Positions 7,123-17,784 are shown, numbered from the stretch's first letter. The stretch: 64,000 bases of DNA from Proteus sp. FME41 (GCF_014897315.1 NZ_JABUYL010000017.1:1-64000); one strand, 5' to 3'. Translations and numbers: made by a program. The notes: generated from the sequence alone by a model not told the origin.

Positions 7123-8346
7123 ATGAATATCGCAGCATCAAACGTAAATGAAGTTAGCCGTCAAACTGCATGGATAAGAGTAATAATATTATCATTTGCG
7201 GCTTTCGTTTTTAATACAACAGAGTTTGTTCCTGTTGCACTGTTAAGTGATATTTCTGGAAGCTTCGGTATGATCCCTGCTCAAACAGGGTTAATGATCA
7301 CAATATATGCTTGGATTGTGGCTTTAATGTCTTTGCCTTTAATGATAATGACAAGCAAAGTTGAGCGACGTAAGCTACTTATTATTTTATTTATTATCTT
7401 TATTTTAAGCCATATTTTGTCTGGTGTAGCATGGGATTTTAAATCACTGATAGCAGGGCGTATTGGTGTTGCTTTTTCTCATGCAGTGTTTTGGTCGATT
7501 ACCGCATCACTGGCTGTTAGAATGGCACCAGCGGGTAAACGAGCTCAAGCATTAGGTTTATTAGCGACAGGAACTGCATTAGCAACCGTACTTGGTTTGC
7601 CTTTAGGTCGAGTTGTTGGGCAGTGGTTAGGATGGCGTGCAACATTTATGGGAATTGGTGTTTTAGCTTTAATTACCATGTTTGCATTAATGCGTTATTT
7701 GCCTTTATTACCCAGTGAGCATTCAGGCTCATTAAAGAGTGTGCCTGTATTATTAAAACGTGGTCCATTAATGGGCATTTTTCTATTGACAGTAGTCGCT
7801 GTCACTGCACATTTTACCGCTTATAGTTATATTGAGCCTTTTGTTGTTGATATTGCTAATTTAGATCAAAATTTCGCGACGTTGGTTTTATTAATTTTTG
7901 GTGGTGCGGGCATTATCGGTAGTGTGTTATTCAGTCGTTATAGTACAAAAATGCCAACATCATTTTTATTCTTTGCACTTATTTTATTAACCCTTTGCTT
8001 AGGTTTTTTAATGATAAGTAGCCAAAATTTAATGGCGTTTATTGTGCTTATTATTTTTTGGGGTATTGGTTTCATGTGTATTGGCCTAGGCATGCAAGTA
8101 AAAGTCATTGATTTAGCCCCTGATGCAACAGATGTTGCGATGTCTATTTACTCTGGTATTTTTAATATTGGTATAGGAGCTGGGGCACTAATTGGTAATC
8201 AAGTTATTTTACATGCAGGTATGCCAAACATTGGTTATGCAGGCACAATACTCAGCATCATTGCTGTTATTTGGTGTGGATTTATTTTTAACCGCTATCG
8301 TGTTTCTATGGGGGGAGAGCCCCGTAAAAAGAATCAACTCCATTAA
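7123..8346 (+). CDS. sotB: MFS sugar efflux transporter SotB
   Basis: A 407-residue inner-membrane transporter of the major facilitator superfamily, aligning end to end with E. coli SotB (YdeA, 396 residues), which exports arabinose and other sugars or IPTG. Recognisable blocks are [15 protein letters not shown] in the first helix, the cytoplasmic loop [43 protein letters not shown] between the two halves, and [20 protein letters not shown] late in the protein. About twelve hydrophobic segments are evident. The start lacks a strong Shine-Dalgarno sequence but agrees with the family N-terminus. It is followed by its own terminator, so it is a single-gene unit. Confidence 0.9.
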   Translation: MNIAASNVNEVSRQTAWIRVIILSFAAFVFNTTEFVPVALLSDISGSFGMIPAQTGLMITIYAWIVALMSLPLMIMTSKVERRKLLIILFIIFILSHILSGVAWDFKSLIAGRIGVAFSHAVFWSITASLAVRMAPAGKRAQALGLLATGTALATVLGLPLGRVVGQWLGWRATFMGIGVLALITMFALMRYLPLLPSEHSGSLKSVPVLLKRGPLMGIFLLTVVAVTAHFTAYSYIEPFVVDIANLDQNFATLVLLIFGGAGIIGSVLFSRYSTKMPTSFLFFALILLTLCLGFLMISSQNLMAFIVLIIFWGIGFMCIGLGMQVKVIDLAPDATDVAMSIYSGIFNIGIGAGALIGNQVILHAGMPNIGYAGTILSIIAVIWCGFIFNRYRVSMGGEPRKKNQLH

Positions 8347-8370
8347 TACCAAATAAGTATTTTTACGAAG

Positions 8371-8407
8371 AAAAGGCATTATTCAAATTGAATTGATGCC
8401 TTTTTTA
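8371..8407 (+). terminator. Terminator after sotB
   Basis: AAAAGGCAT at 8371-8379 pairs with ATGCCTTTT at 8396-8404, followed by a T run. A second short stem inside the loop extends the structure. Confidence 0.8.
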
Positions 8408-8486
8408 TTTGTTGTTGATGAATATCCTCGAAAAGGCTTGTGATAGAATTCACAAAATTGAATTTGTATAAGATTAAGGCGAAAAA

Positions 8487-8819
8487 ATGAATGGATTAAC
8501 TTACCTAATGTTGGCAATTATATCTGAGGTGATTGCGACTACGATGCTAAAAGCGTCTGATGGCTTTAGTCGTTTATATCCATCTATTGTTGTCGTTATA
8601 GGGTATTGTTTTTCTTTTTGGGCACTTTCTCAAGTGGTCAGAGTCATGCCATTAGGTATTGCTTATGCAATTTGGAGTGGCTTAGGGATTGTATTAGTTT
8701 CTGTTGCGGCTGTTTTCTTTTATCAACAAAAACTTGATTTACCTGCCATTATTGGTATGACTTTGATTATTGCAGGCGTTTTAGTCATAAACTTACTCTC
8801 CAAAAGTGCTTCACACTAA
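8487..8819 (+). CDS. emrE: Small multidrug resistance efflux protein EmrE
   Basis: A 110-residue protein with four transmembrane helices, the same length as E. coli EmrE and very similar to it. EmrE works as a dual-topology dimer in the inner membrane and exchanges protons for lipophilic cations such as quaternary ammonium compounds. The essential proton/substrate carboxylate E14 is present (AIISEVIATT). The conserved GIAYAIWSGLGIVLVS helix 3 and the DLPAIIGMTLIIAGVLVINL helix 4 are intact. AAGG precedes the start by seven bases. The downstream lipoprotein gene begins 32 bp after the stop and could be cotranscribed. Confidence 0.93.
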   Translation: MNGLTYLMLAIISEVIATTMLKASDGFSRLYPSIVVVIGYCFSFWALSQVVRVMPLGIAYAIWSGLGIVLVSVAAVFFYQQKLDLPAIIGMTLIIAGVLVINLLSKSASH

Positions 8820-8850
8820 TAGGAATAACGGAAAAGCTAGGGTATCTTTG

Positions 8851-9159
8851 ATGCAAAAGAAATTTAAAACAGCATGCTATTTATTTATGTTTACTGGTTT
8901 TGCTTTTATTGCAGGATGCAGTGATTCAGTGCAAACACAATACACATCAACTCAAGGGGTTAATAAGAGCAGAACGATACCGACAACAAGCCTCAATATC
9001 CCTTTAGATGAATCAGCTAAGGCGACGTGTGTCTTTTCCGGTGGTGTGCCATCCTTAAACTATGAATTGCATGGTGGTCAAACACCAGTATGTCAATTTG
9101 CGAATGGAAAACGTTGTAGTGAACAAGCATTAATTAACGGTGCGTGTATCCCAGGTTGA
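8851..9159 (+). CDS. DUF333-family lipoprotein
   Basis: A 102-residue predicted lipoprotein. The signal peptide ends in a lipobox, I20-A21-G22-C23, followed by SDS, so C23 would be acylated. The C-terminal half fits DUF333 (often annotated putative hemolysin, YoaF-like) with ordered Cys/Gly residues: TCVFSGGVPS, VCQFANGKRCSEQALINGAC. I chose the ATG at 8851 because it opens the signal peptide; an in-frame ATG at 8806 overlaps emrE and adds an unlikely charged extension. Function is unknown; the haemolysin label has weak support. It could be cotranscribed with emrE. Confidence 0.75.
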   Translation: MQKKFKTACYLFMFTGFAFIAGCSDSVQTQYTSTQGVNKSRTIPTTSLNIPLDESAKATCVFSGGVPSLNYELHGGQTPVCQFANGKRCSEQALINGACIPG

Positions 9160-9201
9160 TGCTTATTATTTATAAATTTAAAAATCAATATGTAACAATA
9201 A

Positions 9202-9242
9202 AATGGCCCCTAATTATTAACTAAGGGCCATTGTTTTTTATT
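9202..9242. terminator. Bidirectional terminator between the DUF333 gene and dsbB
   Basis: AATGGCCC (9202-9209) pairs with GGGCCATT (9225-9232), with T-rich sequence on the plus side. The two flanking genes converge here, and the T run reaches into the last codons of dsbB. Confidence 0.75.
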
Positions 9243-9762
9243 TTTTTGATTTAAACGAGCTTGTTATTTGGCTTATTAATACTAATAAACCCACAATAAA
9301 ATAAACTGAGAAAATAATAAGCATCCACTGTGGCATTTCTAATGTTAAGAATTGCCATTGACTGACAGAGCAGTCTCCTGTTGCTTGGAAGACGGCAGGG
9401 AACCAATTTTGCAGTGCAAACCAAGAAGGTAAGGTGACAAAAAAATCACAAGTTGCAAAAGGGGATGGATTCAGGATCAGTTGCGTATGCTCCCAAGCTA
9501 ACTCGATGCCTCGGTAAGCTGAGTAAAGCCATAAAAAACTACCCGCCATACGCATAAGTGCCATTTTAGGTGCACTTGCACCAATGAGTGCTGCAACTAA
9601 TATTCCTAATACAGCGATGCGTTGATAGACGCACATGACACAAGGCATTAATTCCATTCCGTACTGAAAATACAATGCGGCACCTTCAAGACCTATTGCT
9701 GTTAATGCAAGCAATAGCCATGAAAAACGGCTTTGTGACCAGTGACGAAGAGAAGTCAGCAT
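9238..9762 (-). CDS. dsbB: Disulfide bond formation protein DsbB
   Basis: A 174-residue inner-membrane protein with four helices that reoxidises DsbA and passes electrons to quinone. The two functional cysteine pairs are present: C41/C44 (PCVMCVYQR) and C105/C131 (FATCDFF, TGDCSVSQ), nearly the same numbering as E. coli DsbB. The motif LEMPQW before the last helix is conserved. I prefer the ATG at 9762 because the protein then begins like the E. coli protein; an in-frame ATG at 9774 adds four residues and neither has a strong ribosome site. It lies next to nhaB as in E. coli. Confidence 0.93.
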   Translation of the reverse strand: MLTSLRHWSQSRFSWLLLALTAIGLEGAALYFQYGMELMPCVMCVYQRIAVLGILVAALIGASAPKMALMRMAGSFLWLYSAYRGIELAWEHTQLILNPSPFATCDFFVTLPSWFALQNWFPAVFQATGDCSVSQWQFLTLEMPQWMLIIFSVYFIVGLLVLISQITSSFKSKK

Positions 9763-9873
9763 AATAATGTCCATTTAAATTTTAAAATAAGAGCCTATTC
9801 TGCACAAAAATCAAGTGCAAAAAAAGTAACAATCTGTTATTTCACAAATATTTACATTCAAGATTTTTTTAAT

Positions 9874-9912
9874 GAAAAAAATAGGGCTTTTAACAAACAA
9901 AAGCCCTATTTT
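9874..9912 (-). terminator. Terminator of nhaB
   Basis: A perfect 14-bp inverted repeat (9878-9891 with 9899-9912) lies past the nhaB stop. On the minus strand it runs into a T tract (complement of the A run at 9875-9881). Confidence 0.8.
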
Positions 9913-9935
9913 GATGTGTTATTTTAGAATGGTTT

Positions 9936-11480
9936 TTATGGGATAGCCACTAAACCAATTTCATAAAACCAGTGTGTTGCGGGAACAAGCCAGAATTCAA
10001 CAGCTAATAAACCAAATAATGTCATTACGATAGTATATGGAAGAGCCATGATAACCATACGACCATACGATAAACGAATGAGCGGTGACAATGCGGAGGT
10101 TAATAAGAATAAGAATGCCGCTTGACCATTTGGAGTGGCAACGGAAGGTAAGTTTGTACCCGTATTGATAGCAACACCAATATGTTCATATTGTGATTGA
10201 CTAATTAGTCCATCTTGTAATGCCGTTAAGGCTTCACTGATATAAACCGTACCCACAAACACGTTATCTGAAATAGCTGACAACAAGCCATTAAACAAAT
10301 AGAAAAGAGAGAGCTGTGAGGACTCTGAAGCTTGAAGAACAAACTGAATAATTGGCCCAAAAAGTTGTTGATCAATGATGACGGCAACAACAGAGAAGAA
10401 AACGGTTAATAATGCAGTGAAAGGGAGTGCTTCTTCAAATGCCTTACCTAGTGCATGTTCTTCGGTGATGCCACAAAATGCAGTAGCAAGAATGATAACA
10501 GATAAACCAATAAGACCCACATCAGCTAAATGCAGTGCCAACGCGACAATCAACCAAACCCCAATTAATGCTTGGATCATGAGTTGAGCTTTTTCTTGCG
10601 AAGTCCGTTTTTCACTGTTTTTCTTGTCATATTCAGTTAGGACTTTACGAACTAAATCAGGTAATTCAGCGCCATAACCAAAGAGTTTAAAGCGTTCTAC
10701 TAAATAGCATACTGCAAGCCCAGCAAAGAAAACCGGAATAGTGACAGGTGACATTCTGATAAAGAAGGTCACGAAATCCCATTCTAAATGTTTTGCAATA
10801 ATTAGGTTTTGGGGCTCACCCACCATGGTCATTACGCCACCTAATGCCGTACCTACACCAGCATGCATCATTAAGCTACGTAAAAAAGCACGGAATTGTT
10901 CTAAAGTTTGTTTTTTCTCTACGGTATCAATAAAACCATCATTATTAAGCTCAGTGCCTGCCTGATTAGAAGCAAAATTATGATAAATAGAGTAAAAACC
11001 GAGAGAAACACTAATGATAACTGCAATAACGGTTAGCGCATCTAAAAAGGCAGATAAAAATGCACTTGCGAAGCAAAAAGCAAGCGATAACATTCGCTTA
11101 GAACGAATAGATAAAAGCAGTTTGGTGAAGGCGAAAAGTAACAATTGCTTCATAAAATAGATACCTGCAACCATAAAGACCAGAAGTAAAATAACTTCAA
11201 GGTTGTTGGCAATTTCATGACCAATTTGTTTTGGGCTCGTCATACCTATAATGACGGCCTCAATAGCAAGTAATCCTCCGGGTTGTAATGGGTAACACTT
11301 TAGCGCCATAGCCAGTGTGAAAATAAATTCCACGACTAATAACCATCCGGCGACAAAAGGGTCAACAAAGAAAAAAATCAGTGGGTTGATAATTAAAAAA
11401 GTAAGAATAGCAAGCTTATACCAATCGGGAGAGTTTCCCATAAAGTTCTTTAGTAGTGCTTGTCTTATACTCATATCCAT
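9936..11480 (-). CDS. nhaB: Na+/H+ antiporter NhaB
   Basis: A 514-residue integral membrane protein matching E. coli NhaB (513) along its length. It expels sodium in exchange for protons at the inner membrane. Characteristic blocks are [76 protein letters not shown] and [21 protein letters not shown] chose the ATG at 11480 ([13 protein letters not shown]) because it matches the E. coli start; reading upstream to 11537 adds 19 residues outside the family. A GGAGG lies 12 bases upstream of it. It is divergent from fadR, the conserved enterobacterial arrangement. Confidence 0.94.
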   Translation of the reverse strand: MDMSIRQALLKNFMGNSPDWYKLAILTFLIINPLIFFFVDPFVAGWLLVVEFIFTLAMALKCYPLQPGGLLAIEAVIIGMTSPKQIGHEIANNLEVILLLVFMVAGIYFMKQLLLFAFTKLLLSIRSKRMLSLAFCFASAFLSAFLDALTVIAVIISVSLGFYSIYHNFASNQAGTELNNDGFIDTVEKKQTLEQFRAFLRSLMMHAGVGTALGGVMTMVGEPQNLIIAKHLEWDFVTFFIRMSPVTIPVFFAGLAVCYLVERFKLFGYGAELPDLVRKVLTEYDKKNSEKRTSQEKAQLMIQALIGVWLIVALALHLADVGLIGLSVIILATAFCGITEEHALGKAFEEALPFTALLTVFFSVVAVIIDQQLFGPIIQFVLQASESSQLSLFYLFNGLLSAISDNVFVGTVYISEALTALQDGLISQSQYEHIGVAINTGTNLPSVATPNGQAAFLFLLTSALSPLIRLSYGRMVIMALPYTIVMTLFGLLAVEFWLVPATHWFYEIGLVAIP

Positions 11481-11713
11481 TAGGTTTCTCATCCTCCAAA
11501 TAGAGATTTTAGGCGCAATCATGCGCAATTTAACCATAGTACGCGCTAATCGCTGTGAAATTAAGCGCGTTAGTAATAATAAATTGATAAAACAACATCA
11601 TGTTTTATGATGCCACTCACTATTTAATGATGGTTGAGCTATATCAAAATTACGCATTCTGATATTATCTTTTTTATTATTAGCAGAAAAATTGCTTCGG
11701 AAGAAATAAAAAT

Positions 11714-12433
11714 ATGGTAATTAAGGCTCAAAGCCCCGCAGGTTTCGCGGAAGAGTATATTGTTGAAAGTATCTGGAATAATCGTTTCCCTCCAGGATCT
11801 ATTCTTCCTGCGGAACGTGAACTCTCTGAGTTAATTGGTGTGACAAGAACCACATTAAGAGAAGTATTACAGCGCCTTGCTCGTGATGGCTGGTTAACGA
11901 TTCAACATGGAAAGCCAACAAAGGTAAACAATTTCTGGGAAACGTCAGGCCTTAATATCCTTGAAACAGTGGCTCGCCTTGATCATGACCGAGTTCCACA
12001 ATTAATTGATAACTTACTTGCGGTAAGAACCAATATTTCAGCTATTTTTATTCGTACTGCATTTAGAAGTCACCCTGAAAAATGTATCGAAGTTTTAAAC
12101 CATCAACTGACGACAGAAAACAGTGCCGATGAGTTTAGTGAACTGGATTACAATATTTTTCGTGGTTTAGCTTTTGCTTCAGGTAATCCGATTTATGGCC
12201 TCATCTTAAATGGTTTGAAAGGATTGTATACCCGTGTTGGGCGCTACTATTTTTCAAATATTCAAGCCAAGGAACTTGCATTAGCATTCTATAAAAAACT
12301 GGCTGAATTATGTGAGCAAAAAGATGTAGAGTTTGTAATGGATTGTGTCCGTCAATATGGTAAAGACAGTGGTATTATTTGGCAAAGCTTGCAGTCACCA
12401 CTTCCAAGTGATTTAGAAGAAGTAAAACGCTAA
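11714..12433 (+). CDS. fadR: Fatty acid metabolism regulator FadR
   Basis: A 239-residue GntR-family regulator, the same length as E. coli FadR. It represses fatty-acid degradation genes and activates fabA/fabB, and releases DNA when it binds long-chain acyl-CoA. The N-terminal winged helix is clear ([20 protein letters not shown] then [20 protein letters not shown]), including the recognition-helix arginines. The C-terminal acyl-CoA-binding helical domain follows ([29 protein letters not shown]). It is transcribed away from nhaB and followed by a terminator. In E. coli ycgB separates fadR from dadA; here ycgB is absent. Confidence 0.95.
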   Translation: MVIKAQSPAGFAEEYIVESIWNNRFPPGSILPAERELSELIGVTRTTLREVLQRLARDGWLTIQHGKPTKVNNFWETSGLNILETVARLDHDRVPQLIDNLLAVRTNISAIFIRTAFRSHPEKCIEVLNHQLTTENSADEFSELDYNIFRGLAFASGNPIYGLILNGLKGLYTRVGRYYFSNIQAKELALAFYKKLAELCEQKDVEFVMDCVRQYGKDSGIIWQSLQSPLPSDLEEVKR

Positions 12434-12465
12434 ATTTACTTTTTTAGTTTATTGCGATAGAGAAG

Positions 12466-12502
12466 ACCAGTATCCCTATTAAGTTGTGATACTGGTTTTT
12501 TT
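12466..12502 (+). terminator. Terminator after fadR
   Basis: ACCAGTATC (12466-12474) pairs with GATACTGGT (12488-12496), followed by seven T. Confidence 0.85.
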
Positions 12503-12906
12503 ATATCTTAAAAATAGAGGGGGGGGTTTTAGGCAATGCTTTAAATAGACTATTTTTAGAAAAAATAACAATAAAAATAGTCTTATTTTAATATTATCAT
12601 CTTTGTTTTTATTTATTTTTAGATTTTAATAAAAAATAAATTTCCTCTGTTTATCATTATATTTCCCTCTAATTTAAACTAATTTCTTAATTAATGTTTT
12701 TATAATTAATTGATATTTATGTATCTAATTGATTTTAAATCATAATTAAATATTTGTTTTTGAAGGAAGTTTATTTAATGCTAATTAAGTGTGACTTAAC
12801 TCTAAAATTTGCTTTTTTATTGGTCTAGATGATTATTCTATATTGGCTTTTTGTGTATGGAATATTATTCTTATGTTATATCAATGTAAATTATTGGAGT
12901 CTTGCC
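12503..12906. other. AT-rich dadA upstream region with partial CRP box and G8 tract
   Basis: About 400 bp without a gene. A run of eight G lies at 12519-12526. TGTGACTTAACTCTAA at 12790-12805 has a perfect left half of a CRP site but a poor right half; E. coli dadAX is controlled by CRP and Lrp, so this is a plausible but weak candidate. The rest is almost pure A/T. An open stretch from 12829 in frame with dadA is probably untranslated leader. Confidence 0.5.
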
Positions 12907-14211
12907 ATGAAAGTGATCATCTTAGGTGGCGGCGTTATTGGTGTAACAAGTGCGTGGTATTTAGTGCAACAAGGACATGAAGTCATTGTGGTTGACAGAC
13001 AAAATAGTGCTGCAGAAGAAACTAGTGCGGGTAATGCAGGACAAATATCACCAGGATATGCAACGCCTTGGGGCGCGCCAGGTATTCCATTAAAAGCCGT
13101 AAAATGGATGTTTCAAAAGCACGCCCCCTTAGCCATTAAACCGGATGGCTCACTTTTTCAATTACGTTGGATGTGGCAAATGTTGCGTAATTGTGATGCG
13201 TCACATTATACCATGAACAAAAGCCGCATGGTGCGTATTGCGGAATACAGCCGTGATTGTATTCGCCAGCTTCGCCAAGAAACGGGTATTGAATATGAAG
13301 GGCGTCAAGGGGGCACTTTGCAACTTTTTCGTGACCAAAAACAATTTGATAATGCTGCCAATGATATTGCTGTATTAAAGCAAGAAGGTGTTGCTTATGA
13401 ATTGTTAACGGCGGAACAACTCAAATTGGCTGAGCCTGCACTAGAGCATGTTAGTCATAAACTGGCAGGGGGCTTGCGTTTACCAAATGATGAAACAGGT
13501 GATTGCCAAATTTTTACAAAAAAATTAGCAAAAATGGCAAAAGATGCAGGTGTGACTTTTTTATTCAACAAAGAAATCAAACATTTATTATTCGATGGTG
13601 ATAAAGTAGCGGGCGTTCAATGCCATGATGGATTGCTGACAGCCGATCACTATGTGGTGGCAATGGGCTCTTACTCAACTGAATTTTTGAAAAATAAAGT
13701 CGCTATTCCTGTTTACCCGCTTAAAGGTTATTCACTTACGATGCCGATCATTGATCCGTCAAGAGCCCCGACATCCACTATTTTAGATGAAACTTATAAG
13801 ATCGCAGTAACCCGTTTTGATGAAAGAATTCGTGTGGGAGGAATGGCTGAAGTTGTTGGCTTTAATTTGAACGTTTTAAAATCACGCTGTGAAACGTTAA
13901 AAATGGTTGTGCAAGATCTTTATCACGGCGGTGGCGATATCGAACAAGCTACATTCTGGACTGGCCTAAGGCCAATGACACCTGATGGTACACCCATTGT
14001 AGGGCCAACGGCTTATCGCAATTTATCCTTAAATACGGGGCATGGGACATTAGGTTGGACAATGGCATGTGGTTCAGGTCAATTATTGGCTGATTTAATT
14101 TCAGGAAATAATCCCGCTATTGCAGCTGATGATCTCAGTGTATTTCGTTATATCGATGGTTTTAATACTAAATTGCTCTTACCTGGGCAAAAACTTGATG
14201 CCGCTTATTAA
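12907..14211 (+). CDS. dadA: D-amino acid dehydrogenase, small subunit DadA
   Basis: A 434-residue FAD-dependent dehydrogenase (E. coli DadA 432) that oxidises D-alanine and other D-amino acids to keto acids and feeds electrons to the respiratory chain at the inner membrane. The FAD-binding Rossmann motif [19 protein letters not shown] is at the extreme N-terminus. [20 protein letters not shown] and the C-terminal [19 protein letters not shown] and [17 protein letters not shown] are DadA signatures. The ATG at 12907 follows GGAG by seven bases and starts right at the FAD motif. dadX begins 13 bp after its stop, so this is the dadAX alanine catabolic operon. Confidence 0.95.
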   Translation: MKVIILGGGVIGVTSAWYLVQQGHEVIVVDRQNSAAEETSAGNAGQISPGYATPWGAPGIPLKAVKWMFQKHAPLAIKPDGSLFQLRWMWQMLRNCDASHYTMNKSRMVRIAEYSRDCIRQLRQETGIEYEGRQGGTLQLFRDQKQFDNAANDIAVLKQEGVAYELLTAEQLKLAEPALEHVSHKLAGGLRLPNDETGDCQIFTKKLAKMAKDAGVTFLFNKEIKHLLFDGDKVAGVQCHDGLLTADHYVVAMGSYSTEFLKNKVAIPVYPLKGYSLTMPIIDPSRAPTSTILDETYKIAVTRFDERIRVGGMAEVVGFNLNVLKSRCETLKMVVQDLYHGGGDIEQATFWTGLRPMTPDGTPIVGPTAYRNLSLNTGHGTLGWTMACGSGQLLADLISGNNPAIAADDLSVFRYIDGFNTKLLLPGQKLDAAY

Positions 14212-14224
14212 TTGAGGAAAACCC

Positions 14225-15337
14225 ATGTCCAGACCCACAAAAGTAACCATTAACCTCGATGCATTAAGTCATAACCTGTCTGTTATTAAAGAGAGAGTAA
14301 AAGGCAGTAAGGTGTGGTCTGTTGTGAAAGCAGATGCCTATGGGCATGGATTATCCTGTATTTGGCCTGCATTAAGTCATACAGATGGCTTTGCGTTAAT
14401 TGAGTTAGATAAAGCCATTATGCTAAGGGAACAAGGATGGGTTGGCCCCATCCTTTTGCTTGAAGGTTTTTTTAAGCCTGAAGATGTATATCTGTTAGAA
14501 CGTTATTCACTGACGACAACAGTGCATTCTGATTGGCAATTTGATGCTATAGAAAAAGCACAACTAGAACGACCCATTAATATCTATCTTAAACTTAACA
14601 GTGGAATGAATAGATTAGGCTATCGATCAGACGTTTATCAACAAGCCATTATCCGAGCTAAAAGTATCAATAATATTGGCTCTATTATTCAAATGTCACA
14701 TTTTGCTAATGCGGATACTGGGTTAAATATGGATATGCAAAAAGCGGTCATTAATCAAACCATGGTAAAAGAATTACCACGTTGTTTGGCTAATTCGGCG
14801 GCCACTTTGTTTAACCCTGAAACGTATCAAGATTGGGTACGCCCTGGCATTATTTTGTATGGCGTTTCACCTTCGGGGGTTTGGCAAGATATTGCTGATT
14901 TTGATTTACAGCCTGTGATGACATTTAACAGTGAAATATTAGCCATTCAACAAGTTAAAAAAGGTGAGCAAATAGGGTATGGTAGCCGATTTACGGCTGA
15001 TCGCGATATGCGAATAGGTGTGGTTGCCTGTGGTTATGCAGATGGTTACCCAAGACATGCCCCTGATGGTACACCCGTTATAGTCAATGGACATAAAACA
15101 CAATTGGTCGGGCGTATTTCTATGGATATGCTCACCATTGATGTGACAGATTTCCCTGATGTCAATTATGGTAGTTCGGTGGAATTATGGGGTGAACAAT
15201 TGCCAGTTGATGATGTGGCAACAGCATGTGGTACGATTGGCTATGAATTGCTTTGTGCAATTACTCCTCGTGTCACCGTAGAAATGATGATAAATCTACC
15301 TAACTCCACTTTTTCTGATCTAAATGAAAGTTGTTGA
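14225..15337 (+). CDS. dadX: Catabolic alanine racemase DadX
   Basis: A 370-residue PLP-dependent racemase that turns L-alanine into D-alanine, the substrate of DadA. The PLP lysine is K35 in VVKADAYGHG. The second catalytic residue is the Tyr of QIGYGSRF, and GRISMDMLTIDVTD is the conserved C-terminal barrel motif. It is somewhat longer than E. coli DadX (356) through extra C-terminal residues. A GAGG precedes the start and the gene follows dadA by 13 bp, so catabolic DadX is favoured over biosynthetic Alr. Confidence 0.93.
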   Translation: MSRPTKVTINLDALSHNLSVIKERVKGSKVWSVVKADAYGHGLSCIWPALSHTDGFALIELDKAIMLREQGWVGPILLLEGFFKPEDVYLLERYSLTTTVHSDWQFDAIEKAQLERPINIYLKLNSGMNRLGYRSDVYQQAIIRAKSINNIGSIIQMSHFANADTGLNMDMQKAVINQTMVKELPRCLANSAATLFNPETYQDWVRPGIILYGVSPSGVWQDIADFDLQPVMTFNSEILAIQQVKKGEQIGYGSRFTADRDMRIGVVACGYADGYPRHAPDGTPVIVNGHKTQLVGRISMDMLTIDVTDFPDVNYGSSVELWGEQLPVDDVATACGTIGYELLCAITPRVTVEMMINLPNSTFSDLNESC

Positions 15338-15386
15338 TCATCACTAAACTAGAATAAGCTTAAATTTATTTTGATTTGGTGATCCT

Positions 15387-17705
15387 ATGAGTAACGGCAT
15401 TGCATTGCGTGTGAAAGGCAAGGTTCAAGGTGTTGGTTTTCGTCCCTTTGTTTGGCAATTGGCACATCGCTTTGGTTTATTAGGGCAAGTGAGTAACGAC
15501 AGTTTAGGTGTATTAGTGTATTTAACACCGTCACCTAAAAACGCGCTATTTATCGAAGCACTAAAAGCAGAATGCCCCCCATTAGCACGCATTGAACGTA
15601 TAGAAGAATCACCCTATCAATGGGAGCAGCTACCTACTGACTTTATTATTGTACAAAGTGGTGGCGGTGAAATGGATACACAAGTTGTTCCTGATGCAAC
15701 GACTTGCCAAGCTTGCATTAATGAATTGTTTGATCCTCAAAATCGTCGTTACCATTACCCTTTTATTAACTGCACACATTGCGGTCCTCGTTTTACCATC
15801 ATAAAAAAAATGCCTTATGACAGGCCTTTTACTTCAATGTCTGAATTTCCATTTTGCCCTGAATGTAAACATGAATATGAAGATCCTGCTGATAGACGCT
15901 TTCATGCTCAGCCTAACGCATGTCCTGTCTGTGGGCCTCATATCTGGCTTGCAGATAATCGAGGTGAAACGTTATCAATAAAAGAGCTCGCATTAACTCA
16001 AGCATGTGAAGCATTACTTGCTGGAAAAATTGTTGCAGTGAAAGGGATTGGTGGTTTTCATTTAGTGTGTGATGCACGTAATAATGAGAGCGTTGCATTA
16101 TTACGAAAACGTAAATATCGACCTGCTAAGCCATTAGCCGTGATGATATCTCGTATTGAACAACTTAAAGAAGATGAACAAGACTCTGATTTTCATCAGG
16201 CTATTATTAAAGCATTACAAAGCACCGCTGCACCTATTGTATTAATTCCCAAAACAGCAGCCCCCTCATTAAGTGAACTCATTGCACCGGGCCTATCTGA
16301 AATAGGTGTAATGTTGCCAGCCAATCCATTACAACATCTATTAGCTCGTGGTACTGATATTCCGTTAGTGATGACATCAGGAAATGCGTCTGGCCACACA
16401 CCTGCATTAAGTAATGAAGACGCCTTATTACAATTAAAAAATTGTGCAGATTTATTTTTAATGCATAACAGAGAAATTATACAACGAGCTGATGATTCAT
16501 TAGTTCGCATTGAAGGTAAACAAAGCATCATGATCCGCCGTTCTCGTGGATATGTTCCCGATGCTATTTCATTACCTGAAGATTTTGAGGCGCAACCATC
16601 AATACTTGCGATGGGGGGGGATCTTAAAAATGTATTTTGTTTATTACGTCAACATCAAGCCATTATGGGGCCTCATCTAGGTGATCTAGATGATATTAGT
16701 GTGCAACAACAACTAGTAAAATCGCTGGCTCTTTTTCAAGAAATTTATCGTTTTGCACCCAAAGCTATTGCGATAGATGCTCATCCTAACTACATCAGTC
16801 ATCAGTTGGGTAAACAATTTGCGCAAGCGCAAAATATTCCTGTTATTGAAGTTGCTCACCACCATGCTCATATTGTTTCTTGTTTAGCAGAGCATGGACA
16901 TACACATCAACAAAGCGCAGTTGTCGGGATCGCACTTGATGGATTAGGTTACGGTCAAGACGGGACTTTATGGGGAGGCGAATGTTTGCTGGTGGATTAT
17001 CAAAAAGCAGTACGGATTGGCGGACTTCCAGCAGTTGCCATGCCTGGTGGTAATCTTGCATCAATTCAACCTTGGCGAAATTGGTTCGCACATTTAGCTA
17101 CTTTTTCTAAAGATTGGCAATGTAGTGTGATCACCCAAATGATACCTAGTCATGATTTGCAAATATTAAGTAAGGCAGTAGAACGTCGTTTAAATTCACC
17201 TAAAGCCTCTTCTTGTGGTCGTTTTTTTGATGCAGTTTCAGCATCATTAGGATTAGCACCTAAAGAAATAAGTTGGGAAGGTGAAGCTGCATGTTACTTA
17301 CAAACAGCGGCATTACAGTGTCATAAAGAGAAAAAAACAGAATTAATTAAGCAATATGGGCATTTGATGCCTGTAAAAAATAACAGGCTTGATTTGTCTG
17401 TTTTTTGGTCACAATGGGAAAGTATTAAGCTTAATGTCAATGAAAAAGCATGGCTATTTCATTATCTATTAGCTGAAAGTTTAGGCGATATTGCATTACA
17501 AGCGGCTGATGAACATCGGATTGATACCATTGTGCTAACGGGAGGTGTGTTAAATAACACACTACTCAAACACCTGTTTAAGAAAAAATTAAACAATAAA
17601 AAAGTATTAACACCTATGATGTTACCTGCTGGTGACGGCGGTATTGCATTAGGACAAGCACTGATTGCTACACATTTAATGAAAAGATTAAATGATTATA
17701 GGTAA
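15387..17705 (+). CDS. hypF: Carbamoyltransferase HypF, [NiFe]-hydrogenase maturation
   Basis: A 772-residue cytoplasmic enzyme (E. coli HypF 750) that uses carbamoyl phosphate and ATP to carbamoylate HypE, the source of the cyanide ligands of [NiFe] hydrogenases. Domains in order: acylphosphatase-like (GKVQGVGFRPFVWQLA, residues 11-26); two zinc-finger pairs with CxxC at C107/C110, C129/C132, C157/C160 and C179/C182; a YrdC-like domain (about 205-390); and a Kae1-like domain with the metal motif VAHHHAH near residue 490 and AGDGGIALGQA near the end. Codons 409-411 (MGG) contain an uninterrupted run of eight G. No other hyp or hydrogenase gene is in the window. The start has only a weak GGTGA ribosome site. 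Confidence 0.95.
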   Translation: MSNGIALRVKGKVQGVGFRPFVWQLAHRFGLLGQVSNDSLGVLVYLTPSPKNALFIEALKAECPPLARIERIEESPYQWEQLPTDFIIVQSGGGEMDTQVVPDATTCQACINELFDPQNRRYHYPFINCTHCGPRFTIIKKMPYDRPFTSMSEFPFCPECKHEYEDPADRRFHAQPNACPVCGPHIWLADNRGETLSIKELALTQACEALLAGKIVAVKGIGGFHLVCDARNNESVALLRKRKYRPAKPLAVMISRIEQLKEDEQDSDFHQAIIKALQSTAAPIVLIPKTAAPSLSELIAPGLSEIGVMLPANPLQHLLARGTDIPLVMTSGNASGHTPALSNEDALLQLKNCADLFLMHNREIIQRADDSLVRIEGKQSIMIRRSRGYVPDAISLPEDFEAQPSILAMGGDLKNVFCLLRQHQAIMGPHLGDLDDISVQQQLVKSLALFQEIYRFAPKAIAIDAHPNYISHQLGKQFAQAQNIPVIEVAHHHAHIVSCLAEHGHTHQQSAVVGIALDGLGYGQDGTLWGGECLLVDYQKAVRIGGLPAVAMPGGNLASIQPWRNWFAHLATFSKDWQCSVITQMIPSHDLQILSKAVERRLNSPKASSCGRFFDAVSASLGLAPKEISWEGEAACYLQTAALQCHKEKKTELIKQYGHLMPVKNNRLDLSVFWSQWESIKLNVNEKAWLFHYLLAESLGDIALQAADEHRIDTIVLTGGVLNNTLLKHLFKKKLNNKKVLTPMMLPAGDGGIALGQALIATHLMKRLNDYR

Positions 17706-17784
17706 AATAATGTGAGTTCTAGTTAATTGTGACTAAAATAGGTTTTTGGTTGCTACTTTATTAATGACAATATGGAAAATCATC

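Noticed and set aside
12829-12906. N-terminal extension of DadA by 26 residues
   Set aside because: The extension is not in the family, lacks a ribosome site, and the ATG at 12907 with GGAG begins exactly at the FAD motif.
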